Shown piece after piece: positions 8,601-15,700 of a stretch of 64,000 bases of DNA. The notes under the pieces are model-generated. The model saw only the letters and a program-made list of their open reading frames with translations, did not search any database and was not told the DNA's origin. This DNA is from CAYWRZ01 sp964460845 (GTDB lineage Bacteria; Bacteroidota; Bacteroidia; Flavobacteriales_D; UBA2798), in contig CAYWRZ010000001.1 in assembly GCA_964460845.1 (NCBI GenBank), positions 1 to 64,000 on the forward strand. Direction: 5' to 3'. Every line of letters begins with the position of its first letter. Position 1 is the first letter of the stretch. The translations under genes were made by a program, and so were the position numbers.

Positions 8601-9553
8601 CTAACAGCATTTCGCTGACCGAACCACCGCCTCTCAACACCAGCCTTACCGGCACCAACAGCATTTGTGAAGGACAGTCCACTACCCTAACCGCTTCGGG
8701 AGGCAGCACTTACACCTGGAGCAACGGACAGTCGGGCGCTACCATTACCGTATCGCCCACTACTACGCAACCCTACAGCGTTATTATCTCGGACGGAACC
8801 TGCGATGCAACCGAAAGCATTACCATAAGCGTAACACCGCTGCCTGTAGCGGTAATCAGCGGTAACACCTTCCTTTGTGCGGGCGAAAGCACTACGCTCA
8901 CCGCGAGCGGAGGCAGCAACTACCTCTGGAGCAGCGGTGAAACCACCGCAAGTATCAGCCTTACGCCTACGGGCACCACTCCCCTTTCGGTAAGCGTCAG
9001 CAACAGTTGCGGCAGCGATAATGCCTCGGTTGTCGTTACCGTCAACCCACTGCCGATAGCCCATGCCGGATCCGATGTAAGCATCAGCGTGGGGTCGGGT
9101 ACTACACTTAGCGCCTCGGGAGGCACTTCCTATCACTGGTCTCCTTCTACCGGACTGAGCTGTGTGAATTGCGGCAGCCCTTACGCCTCTCCGTTAAACA
9201 CCACCACTTACGTGGTGACCGTTACCGATGCCAATGGATGTCGCTCAAGCGACATTGTTACTGTCACGGTCGATGCCTTGTTTTCTTTCTTTGTGCCGGA
9301 TGCTTTTTCTCCCAACGGCGACGGGCATAACGACATTCTTTTTGTAAGAGGTACCGGTATTCATTCTTTTGAATTTAAACTGTATGACCGCTGGGGCGAA
9401 CTTATTTTCCATTCTTCCGATGCGCAACATGGATGGGACGGAACTTACAAAGGAAAAGCGCTGAACAACGGGGTATTCATCTACACGCTCGATGGAAGAT
9501 ACCTGAACGGAGATCCTTTCGAGCACAAAGGCAACGTAACGCTTTACCGTTAA
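5621..9553 (+). CDS. Large SprB-like surface adhesin with CHU_C (type B) T9SS signal
   Basis: A 1310-residue secreted protein. A Sec signal peptide (MKRFSVLLIGGIFLFSS, cleaved after GLA, next residue Gln) is followed by a strongly Gly-rich, probably beta-helical region (about residues 60-540). Then come four SprB-type repeats of 78-80 residues, each with a Cys and a core like YTLEVTDAAGC, and several Ig/PKD-like units. The last 89 residues (about 1222-1310) are the gliding-motility-associated CHU_C domain, with FSPNGDGHND and YDRWGELIF, which directs T9SS export. I chose ATG 5621 for the signal peptide. The next gene, 9 bases on, is PorP/SprF, the usual partner. It probably acts in adhesion or gliding; its ligand is unknown. 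Confidence 0.88.
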   Translation: MKRFSVLLIGGIFLFSSLSGLAQRGKDGARTISSANTIVNEYTTLSANASAGATSINVAASGLNANNRFSATLAPGDLVLIIQLQGASIDATPDGAGISSLPNSPVWGAVTNYNNCGNNELREVASVPNATTITFTCGLEHNYTASGRTQVVRIPRYTTLTVNSGGVLTGQAWDGSTGGVVSVETELSTVLNSGGQISANALGFRGGTNSDNVTTYGAGFYAAPNNIEGAEKGESIAGNWSDYDLFDGRYCMGAPANGGGGATSHNAGGGGGANGGVPANWTGTGNPDISQPGYITAWNLESPGFANSTSSGGGRGGYTFSDANQNPTTTAPGNAAWSADFRRVRGGLGGRPLDYSTGRIFMGGGGGAGEQNDGDGGNGGRGGGIIYLISHGTVSGAGTVTANGQNGFNSDNSSPPITGYSGIDGAGGAGGGGAILVKSSGTISGISITANGGNGGNQNFARGTFASPLYYPSYGPGGGGGGGYIAISNGTVTRTANGGANGTTNSTGFTGFPSNGATSGGTGTTNAVITAYSLAIDNDTICANQSATLTAVINGTPPPSGTLSWYTSPFGNTAAGMGTTFTTPVLTTNTTYYVGYCPSFFRVPVTVVVNPEPIVDISGITISDETCAGNDGGISGINVTGGTFTYAWNGNSSIGPNLSGVSTGSYTLVVSGGGGCNVTVGPFNVGSSGGPLIDVSNISLTHTTCNESNGEISGITASGTGTLTYSWNGNPSTGPDITGLSGNPYTLTVTDAAGCNSSVGPFTINGSSAPVINTSNIVITHATCGASNGSITGITASGGTGTLTYEWNGTPSSDADTNGLAAANYTLEVTDAAGCTVSAGPFTVNPTGGATIDVTNMTLTHTSCGEDNGSITGIQVGGGTSPYTYTWNGAPSSGPNATDLSADSYTLEVTDGDGCITTSGPHIVNASSAPVLTLTPVNPTCNGYTDGSVTASASAGTGGYSYQWTGGPASALYDNLGGGTYTVTVTDGANCTATNSISLTEPPPLNTSLTGTNSICEGQSTTLTASGGSTYTWSNGQSGATITVSPTTTQPYSVIISDGTCDATESITISVTPLPVAVISGNTFLCAGESTTLTASGGSNYLWSSGETTASISLTPTGTTPLSVSVSNSCGSDNASVVVTVNPLPIAHAGSDVSISVGSGTTLSASGGTSYHWSPSTGLSCVNCGSPYASPLNTTTYVVTVTDANGCRSSDIVTVTVDALFSFFVPDAFSPNGDGHNDILFVRGTGIHSFEFKLYDRWGELIFHSSDAQHGWDGTYKGKALNNGVFIYTLDGRYLNGDPFEHKGNVTLYR
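7462..8404. repeat. Four tandem SprB-type coding repeats, about 234-240 bp each
   Basis: Units begin near 7463, 7697, 7933 and 8173, each encoding a block that opens with DxSNIxLTHTTC and holds a YTLEVTDAAGC core. Units two to four are closest to each other. The pattern is in-frame and protein-level, with diverged DNA, so it marks an expanded adhesin domain rather than a mobile element. Confidence 0.75.
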
Positions 9554-9562
9554 GACCGGGCT

Positions 9563-10600
9563 ATGAAAAAATTTGTATTGCTTCTGTTTCTTCTTCCTGC
9601 CACCACTATACAGGCACAGGATATTCACTTTTCTCAATACTGGGAATCGCCGCTTAACCTAAGTCCCGCCCTGGCCGGTACCGATGCATCTTACGCACGG
9701 GCCAACCTGAATTACCGGAGTCAATGGGGTTCTTTTGGGAAAGCCTTCCAAACCATGGGTGCTTCTTTCGATATGCCCTTTCAGAATCGGCGCGACAAAA
9801 ACGTGTACCTCGGTGGCGGACTCAATGTGTATCACGATCGCGCGGGCGAGGCAGGTCTGGCAAAATTGAACATCGGCGGCAGTCTTTCGTCGGTGTTGAA
9901 AATTTCCCGCAATCAGCTTATCAGCATTGGCGTGCAAGGTGCCTTAAACCAGCGAAGCATCAACCTCAACGACGTAAGCTGGGACAGCCAGTTTAACGGC
10001 GTACGTTACGATGCCGCGCTTGCTTCGGGCGAAACGCATGGTTCGTTAAGCCGCTCTTTTGCCGATATAGGTGTAGGTGCCGCCTGGATTATCCGTGGCA
10101 TTACGAATAATTTTACGCGTCAGGAAAGTTTCGGTATGACGCTCGGCGCCGGTGTGTTTCACCTTAACCGTCCTAATCAGGCTTTTCAGGGAAGCGACCC
10201 CACACGCATACGTTACAACGGTTTTCTGCGCATGAATTTAGCTACAGGCAAATCGAACGTATCTATACAGCCTTTATTTTCTTATTGGAGGCAAGGTTCT
10301 CTGCAAGAAATTAATGCGGGTGTAATGCTGCGTTACGGGTTAAAAAGCGAATCGCAGTTTACCGGCTATAAAAGGGGAATGGCTATTTCGGTGGGGGCAC
10401 ATTACCGTGTAAAAGATGCCATCTATCCGGTCATTCTGTACGAGTTTGCAGATTACGCCATCGGCGTATCGTACGATGTGAATATTTCTTCGCTTACGCC
10501 TTATTCACAGGCGCGCGGCGGATTTGAAATCTCGTTGCGCTATCGCGATCTCAACGGACTGCTGTTTAACCAGGGGGGCAAGCACGCCAAATTCCTGTAA
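9563..10600 (+). CDS. PorP/SprF family type IX secretion outer-membrane protein
   Basis: A 345-residue outer-membrane beta-barrel of the PorP/SprF family. Signal peptide MKKFVLLLFLLPATTIQA is followed by QDIHFSQYWESPLNLSPALAG, the hallmark opening of the family. SprF-type proteins help a specific CHU_C cargo reach the surface, or anchor it there. It follows the CHU_C adhesin by 9 bases with no promoter between, so the two form a cargo/partner pair. Gln follows the predicted cleavage site. Its stop is 9 bases from the convergent regulator gene. Confidence 0.93.
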   Translation: MKKFVLLLFLLPATTIQAQDIHFSQYWESPLNLSPALAGTDASYARANLNYRSQWGSFGKAFQTMGASFDMPFQNRRDKNVYLGGGLNVYHDRAGEAGLAKLNIGGSLSSVLKISRNQLISIGVQGALNQRSINLNDVSWDSQFNGVRYDAALASGETHGSLSRSFADIGVGAAWIIRGITNNFTRQESFGMTLGAGVFHLNRPNQAFQGSDPTRIRYNGFLRMNLATGKSNVSIQPLFSYWRQGSLQEINAGVMLRYGLKSESQFTGYKRGMAISVGAHYRVKDAIYPVILYEFADYAIGVSYDVNISSLTPYSQARGGFEISLRYRDLNGLLFNQGGKHAKFL

Positions 10601-10609
10601 GCAGCATAC

Positions 10610-11416
10610 TCAACGCTTTTCGCGCAGCACGTTTTTAATCTGCCTTACTTCGCGTTGCAGATTGAGCACTACCGAAGTGAGGTCTTCCTTATCCACCTTC
10701 GAATCGGGCAGCTCGTTACTGATAAAGTTGACAAACTTCCAGATTTCGATCACATCGCGGATATCGACCTCATAAGGTTCGTACACCGGATTGGTCGATA
10801 CCAATTGAAGTGATTTCTGCTCGCGGATTTTATTGTACACGATCTTAAAGACAATACCTTCGTCTTTGGTCACCAAAATATAGGGATACCCGCTTTTGAG
10901 CGTATTCCAGTTCTGCACGTATTCGCCGGTAACGTACGAGCCATGGGCTACAGGCGGCATAGAATCGCCCGAAATGGTGAAGGTGCGGTATTTTTTATCG
11001 CGCGAAAGAAAGGGGAGTCGAAAGGTAGGCAGCACTTTAATAAAATCGGGATCGGCATAGCCGGCCATGTAGCCCGCCCGTGCTTTTTCGGGCACCAGCT
11101 CGATATTTTCCACATCGTGCTCATCGACCGTGGTAGCCAGCACACGAAGCCGGTTGCCCGATATGTCAATATCGTAGCCCTTTTCGATTTCACTGAGCGG
11201 CCCTTCGGATAAGGTGGACAGGTCAAACTTCAGCAGCTTATCTATCGATACGTTGAAAAAATTGGAAATGCGGATAAGCGTCCCGAAGTTGGGCTCGGCC
11301 GTACCGTTTTCATATCCGCTGAGTGAAGAACGCGTGATCTCCAGCTTTCCGGAGAGCTCTTCCTGCGAAGATTCACGACGAAGGCGGAGCAATTTAAGAT
11401 TAGAAGCAAAAAACAT
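10610..11416 (-). CDS. XRE-type repressor with S24/LexA-like C-terminal domain
   Basis: A 268-residue regulator. An XRE helix-turn-helix fills residues 1-62 (NLKLLRLRRESSQEELSGKL...RSSLSGYENG). A LexA/CI-like S24 domain follows, with Ser152 in ISGDSMPP, Lys191 in GIVFK and an Ala-Gly pair (113-114, KARAGY) where LexA relatives self-cleave. This suggests a repressor that may autocleave under stress. The C-terminal part from about 235 is charged and may be a coiled coil. Upstream repeats overlapping its own leader look like its operator, so autoregulation is likely. No prophage genes surround it; many Bacteroidota carry solitary copies. Confidence 0.85.
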   Translation of the reverse strand: MFFASNLKLLRLRRESSQEELSGKLEITRSSLSGYENGTAEPNFGTLIRISNFFNVSIDKLLKFDLSTLSEGPLSEIEKGYDIDISGNRLRVLATTVDEHDVENIELVPEKARAGYMAGYADPDFIKVLPTFRLPFLSRDKKYRTFTISGDSMPPVAHGSYVTGEYVQNWNTLKSGYPYILVTKDEGIVFKIVYNKIREQKSLQLVSTNPVYEPYEVDIRDVIEIWKFVNFISNELPDSKVDKEDLTSVVLNLQREVRQIKNVLREKR

Positions 11417-11417
11417 T

Positions 11418-11478
11418 GATTGAATTTTTGTCAGCTTCCGACTGAATTTCTGTCAAAATAACATTTATTTTCAATCAA
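11418..11478 (-). promoter_or_regulatory. Candidate operator of the XRE/S24 regulator
   Basis: Two direct repeats, GATTGAATTTTTGTCA (11418-11433) and GACTGAATTTCTGTCA (11440-11455), agree at 14 of 16 positions with a 22-bp period, two helical turns. A further TTCAATCA (11470-11477) is inverted relative to TGATTGAA at 11417-11424. The first repeat ends one base before the ATG (11416), and the second touches a candidate promoter (TTG-N20-TTATTTTG on the minus strand). Confidence 0.6.
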
Positions 11479-11532
11479 AGTCAAGTATAGGAGCTATTTT
11501 TTGCGAAAAGAAAAAGTGATCCTACCTTTTTA

Positions 11533-12732
11533 TCAATGTTTGATAAGTCGCCCGGTATTTACAAGCCGGCCCGATTCCACAGTGAGCCGATAAAAATACA
11601 CGCCTTCGGGAAGACGTGATGCATCGAGCACAAGGCGATCGGCATAAAAAGTGGTATCCAGCACCTGCTGTCCGGTCGCGTTGACAAGTATCAGGTTGTA
11701 GCTTTGCATTTTTTCGGTGCGAATTTCAAAACGGTTGGTAAACGGATTGGGATACACGAGCACCTGCTGATCGGCACGAATTTCGTCGGTACTTACCGCG
11801 CAGGAAACCGCGCAAAATGTAACCGTTCCGGCGATGGTTCCCGAGTTGAGATCGATGCTACCTCCGGTTAAATCACAGATATCAAGCGTGCCCGAAATGG
11901 TGCCCGAATTCACCGTTTGCTGCCCTACACAAATCCGCCCGCTGCCATCGAGGGTACGGGAATTGTACAAATCCTGCGCGACTGACACGAGTCCGTCGTT
12001 GGTAAAATGCGCCGGACCTCCGGTACTGTCGCCGATGTAGAGCGAATGACCGATATGCAAATCGTGGTGATTCATAAAATCTTCCGCGTTATACAAATCG
12101 TTCGCTACGGAAAGTGGAGCATGGCTATGAAACACGCCGGCGTTATAGAGGTTGGTCGCCGCAAAAGTGCCTGAATTGTAATTTACCGTACCCGAAGTCC
12201 AGAAATAATCGGCATCGACGTTTCCGGTGCTGGTAAACGTTCCTGCATTGGCCGTCACCAATGCCTGAATAGTGCCACTGTTATTGAGCGTGGCTCCGCT
12301 GTTGATCAGCAGCGAATCGTTTACCGTAAGCATTCCCTGATTCTGCGCAACAGCAGCATTATCCACACCGAAATAGTTGGCGATAGTGATCACGCCTTCG
12401 TTGGTAAAACTGCCCGCTCCATGATACAGGTTTGCGACCTGCACCGTACCCCGATTCAGGAAAAAACCGCCGTTCACAGCCAAACCGCGCACCGAAGAAT
12501 TGCCTGTTATAGAAGCACCGGCGTTCACAGTAATGGAGCCGCTGCTGTATGCAAAATCGTTGTCGAGCACCAATTGGTGATTGACTACAATCGTTTGCCC
12601 CGGTAAAGGAATGCAGGTACAATCCCAGGTAAGCGGATTGGTCGCATTGCCATTGGCAACGGTGGTTCGGGTTTGCGCTACGGCGCTGCTTACCAGTAGC
12701 CACACGAAAAAAGAAAGGTAGAAATGTTTCAT
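11533..12732 (-). CDS. Secreted repeat protein with T9SS type A sorting signal
   Basis: A 399-residue exported protein. The signal peptide (MKHFYLSFFVWLLVSSAVA) is followed by Gln. Residues about 40-320 are short repeated strands rich in Asn, Gly, Ser and Thr (patterns like NAGTFTSTGNVDADYF), as in right-handed beta-helix surface proteins. Residues 323-399 form a T9SS type A C-terminal domain: VYPNPFTNRFEI, then GVYFYRLTVESG and a basic end. No enzymatic motif was seen; a structural or adhesive role is a guess. It stands alone, between the XRE regulator and the S46 peptidase gene. Confidence 0.83.
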   Translation of the reverse strand: MKHFYLSFFVWLLVSSAVAQTRTTVANGNATNPLTWDCTCIPLPGQTIVVNHQLVLDNDFAYSSGSITVNAGASITGNSSVRGLAVNGGFFLNRGTVQVANLYHGAGSFTNEGVITIANYFGVDNAAVAQNQGMLTVNDSLLINSGATLNNSGTIQALVTANAGTFTSTGNVDADYFWTSGTVNYNSGTFAATNLYNAGVFHSHAPLSVANDLYNAEDFMNHHDLHIGHSLYIGDSTGGPAHFTNDGLVSVAQDLYNSRTLDGSGRICVGQQTVNSGTISGTLDICDLTGGSIDLNSGTIAGTVTFCAVSCAVSTDEIRADQQVLVYPNPFTNRFEIRTEKMQSYNLILVNATGQQVLDTTFYADRLVLDASRLPEGVYFYRLTVESGRLVNTGRLIKH

Positions 12733-12836
12733 TGAGGAGAAGGCTTACTGTAAAATTAAGCATTCGTCCTGTGCGAAAATGTTAAATCGAAAAAAATACC
12801 CGGGGGGTTAACACCGCTGTATTTTCTTTCTCAAAC

Positions 12837-12923
12837 TTACCGGCAAAGCTCGCGTGTAAGCCCAGTCGCGGAAGGCATACTCAGGCTTTCGGCTTTTTCA
12901 AAATCGGCGGAAGCTTCAGCGTT
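12837..12923 (-). pseudogene. In-frame TPR-like remnant after the S46 peptidase stop
   Basis: Directly after the TGA of the S46 gene, the same frame stays open for 28 codons up to a TAA at 12837-12839. It encodes EASADFEKAESLSM, close to EAWADFEKAERLGG near the end of the preceding gene. A 20-base identity (12886-12905 and 12991-13010, 105 bp apart) underlies the match. It looks like a decayed TPR copy cut off by a stop, or a tandem duplication beyond the end of the gene. The rest of 12733-12923 shows nothing else. Confidence 0.5.
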
Positions 12924-15596
12924 TCAGGGCTGTGAGCTTTTTTCAATTTTGTAAATAGTCCGCGCCTCTAATATTCTTAAGCCCCCCAGTCTTTCGGCTT
13001 TTTCAAAATCAGCCCAGGCTTCGTCAGATTTCGACTGGTAGTAATAGCTTAATCCGCGCTTGTAATACCCCTGTGCATCGCCCTGACGAAGGGAAATATA
13101 ACGGGTATAGTGCTGCACGGCTTCATCGTAGCGTTTCAGGGCGGCGAGCGCGTTTCCTTTTTGTAAAATGGCGGCTGCATCCGAAGCATTCAGTGCCAGC
13201 CAACGATCGACCAGCTTGAGGGCTTCTTCGGACTGATTTTGTGCCAGGTAAACCTCGGTGCCCAATTGGAACGCGCGGCTGTTTTTCGGCTGCGCTTTCA
13301 GCGCGGCCTGCACATCGAGCATAGCATCTCTGTACATCTTTAGCGCAGTATAATTTTCGGCACGTTGCAGCAGCAGGTTTACTTCGTCGGGGCGCTGACT
13401 CAGTTGATTCGTAAGCTCCACAATTTGTGCCGCATGTTTTTGTTCGGTCCGTTGGGCTGCTTTTTCGGCCGTAATCAGATCCATTTCCTGCAACAAATGA
13501 CCTGCGCCCGCAAATTTATCGATGATAAAAAGAATGTAACGCATATCGACCGCGATATTGCGGCATTGCTCCGGATCGAACATGATGTCGCTCATGGTGC
13601 TTTCCCAGGTACGGTCAAAATTTATCCCGATAAGATAGCCGTTGGCATCTATCACCGGACTGCCCGAGTTGCCTCCCGTAGTGTGGTTCGAAGCGGTAAA
13701 GCAGACACGAAGCTCGCCGTCGGTTCCGTAAATACCGTAGTCTTTATTTTGCTCCAGCTCAATTAGCCGGGCCGGAAGATCAAATTCTTCGTCGCCGGGG
13801 ACATATTTCTCCAATACACCCGAAAGGGTCGTGTAATAGGTATAAGTCATTCCGTCGCGGGGCACCGAACCTTCGGCTTTTCCGTAAGTAAGACGCAGCG
13901 TACTGTTGGCATCAAACCAGTACCGTTTGTCGGGCATAAGGGTCATCATCCCTTCGACATAAGCGGTCATCAAAGCGGTAGCCTGTCGGGTAAGCGCGAG
14001 GTAACGGCTATTTACTTTGCTGCGGTACCCTTCGTACACACCCTTCATAAACAGGTAAGCCGGATCTTTTTTCAGGGCCGACACCAATGCGCTACCCGAT
14101 TTGGAGAGCAACTGATCGGCGCGTTTCGGATCAGTGAGCCACGATTTTTCAAAAATCACATCGGCCAGCAGCTTCCAGTTGCCTTTGTATTTCTTCTGAA
14201 GCTCGCTCAGGTAATCGGGACGCAAGTTTTCGGGAGTGCCTTCGAGGTAAAGCGGAAAAAGCGTGGCAAAAAGCTTACGGTCGGTAGCAGGATTATAGTT
14301 TTTAAAATAAGAAGCCGTCGAAGATTTTAACTTATCAATGGCGGCCTGCTCTTTTTTGTCTTTCGACAAGGCGCTGAAATTATCGACTAAATTTTCGAAC
14401 GACTGCGCATAACGAATAAACTCGGGGCCCGAATAAATAAATTCGGTGAAATAATCGTGTGCCAATCCGTAGGAAGCTAATTCGTCATAAATACGTGCAA
14501 ATGTGGCTGGCAGATCGGCGTATTTCTCTTTGGTTTCGGGGGTATTGGCCGCAAGGCGTACGTACTCTTTTTCGAGTGCCTCCTTTTTTTCGATAGCGTT
14601 GAGCCGTTTTAATCCGCGGGTTTCGCCGATCCATTTTTTCCAGGCATTGCTGATACGTGCCTGCTTGGCGGCGTACTGAATACGGATCTTATCCGACGAA
14701 CGCATATCGGCATCAATAATGGAAAGAGCCGTTTCGCGCATCTTGATTTTCGCCGGATTGGATTGGTTAACGATATAATTTACCGCCGCCGAAGAGAGAA
14801 ACTGCTCGGTGCGTCCGGGAAAGCCGAACACCATGGTAAAATCGTTTTCGTTGACATCAACCAGCGATACGGGCAGCGAATAACGGGGCGTAAAAGGCAC
14901 ATTGTCGGGCGAATAATCGGCCGGGTTATTGTTTTTATCCGCATAAATACGAAACAGGCTGAAATCGCCGGTATGGCGGGGCCACATCCAGTTGTCGGTA
15001 TCGCCCCCAAATTTGCCGATGGCAGAGGGTGGAGCACCTACCAGCCTTACATCGCGAAAGGTTTCGGTGACCAGCAGAAAAAAGCTGTTGCCATAATTAA
15101 AGGGTTTTACTTCCGCTTTGTAATGGGTACCTTTTTCTGCCTCGGCAATCAATTCGGCAATGCGCGCCTGTTGCTGCGCCGGCCCGGTCGATTTGACGTG
15201 TTGGGTCACGTCTTCCATACGAATGATAAACGTAGCGGTAAGCCCGGGATTAGCCAGCTCTTCGCCACGGTTCATGGCCCAAAATCCGTTTTTGAGGTAG
15301 TCTTTTTCGACCGAGCTGTGCGCCTGAATTTGACCGTATCCGCAATGGTGATTGGTAAGAATCAATCCTTCGTAAGAAATCACCTCGGCGGTACAACCGC
15401 CGCCAAAATGCACAATGGCGTCTTTCAGGCTGGAACGGTTCACCGAATAGATGTCTTCTACGCTTATTTTCAATCCTTTTGTCTGTAAATCAGATTCATT
15501 CAATTTTTTGAGTAATGAAGGAATCCACATACCTTCGTCGGCGCGAACCGAAAAAACGGTAAAGCAGCAAAAAAGAAACAGCACTATTTTTTTCAT
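12924..15596 (-). CDS. S46 dipeptidyl-peptidase (DPP11-like) with C-terminal TPR domain
   Basis: An 890-residue exported serine exopeptidase that removes dipeptides from peptide N termini, feeding amino-acid catabolism in the periplasm. The S46 domain (about 20-705) starts ADEGMWIPSLLKKLN and has His84 (TNHHCGYGQ), Asp in FGGDTDNWMWPRHTG (199-201) and Ser644 (GGNSGSP). Arg662, 18 residues after the Ser, matches the Arg that gives DPP11 its Asp/Glu preference (Gly in DPP7). Family members are usually near 720 residues; here about 180 more form TPRs (roughly 710-890), which is unusual. The signal peptide ends VRA before Asp. It diverges from the propeller-SPOR gene. Confidence 0.9.
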   Translation of the reverse strand: MKKIVLFLFCCFTVFSVRADEGMWIPSLLKKLNESDLQTKGLKISVEDIYSVNRSSLKDAIVHFGGGCTAEVISYEGLILTNHHCGYGQIQAHSSVEKDYLKNGFWAMNRGEELANPGLTATFIIRMEDVTQHVKSTGPAQQQARIAELIAEAEKGTHYKAEVKPFNYGNSFFLLVTETFRDVRLVGAPPSAIGKFGGDTDNWMWPRHTGDFSLFRIYADKNNNPADYSPDNVPFTPRYSLPVSLVDVNENDFTMVFGFPGRTEQFLSSAAVNYIVNQSNPAKIKMRETALSIIDADMRSSDKIRIQYAAKQARISNAWKKWIGETRGLKRLNAIEKKEALEKEYVRLAANTPETKEKYADLPATFARIYDELASYGLAHDYFTEFIYSGPEFIRYAQSFENLVDNFSALSKDKKEQAAIDKLKSSTASYFKNYNPATDRKLFATLFPLYLEGTPENLRPDYLSELQKKYKGNWKLLADVIFEKSWLTDPKRADQLLSKSGSALVSALKKDPAYLFMKGVYEGYRSKVNSRYLALTRQATALMTAYVEGMMTLMPDKRYWFDANSTLRLTYGKAEGSVPRDGMTYTYYTTLSGVLEKYVPGDEEFDLPARLIELEQNKDYGIYGTDGELRVCFTASNHTTGGNSGSPVIDANGYLIGINFDRTWESTMSDIMFDPEQCRNIAVDMRYILFIIDKFAGAGHLLQEMDLITAEKAAQRTEQKHAAQIVELTNQLSQRPDEVNLLLQRAENYTALKMYRDAMLDVQAALKAQPKNSRAFQLGTEVYLAQNQSEEALKLVDRWLALNASDAAAILQKGNALAALKRYDEAVQHYTRYISLRQGDAQGYYKRGLSYYYQSKSDEAWADFEKAERLGGLRILEARTIYKIEKSSQP

Positions 15597-15623
15597 ACAC
15601 TAATGTTAACTGTGAGCGTCAGA

Positions 15624-15655
15624 CAAAGTTGGCTTTTTTGGAAGGATTACGCAAA
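15624..15655 (-). promoter_or_regulatory. Promoter of the S46 peptidase gene
   Basis: On the minus strand TTTG (15655-15652), a 20-base spacer and CAACTTTG (15631-15624) match the Bacteroidota consensus with one mismatch. Predicted start is about 15618, a leader of roughly 20 bases. Confidence 0.42.
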
Positions 15656-15700
15656 CCGTTCGTCCTATTCGCAAGTCTTTTGCCTGTAAAACCGATTTTT

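Noticed and set aside
11418..11455. Direct repeats considered as a phage attachment site
   Set aside because: They are 22 bp apart, directly before a repressor gene, with no integrase or phage genes; an operator fits better.
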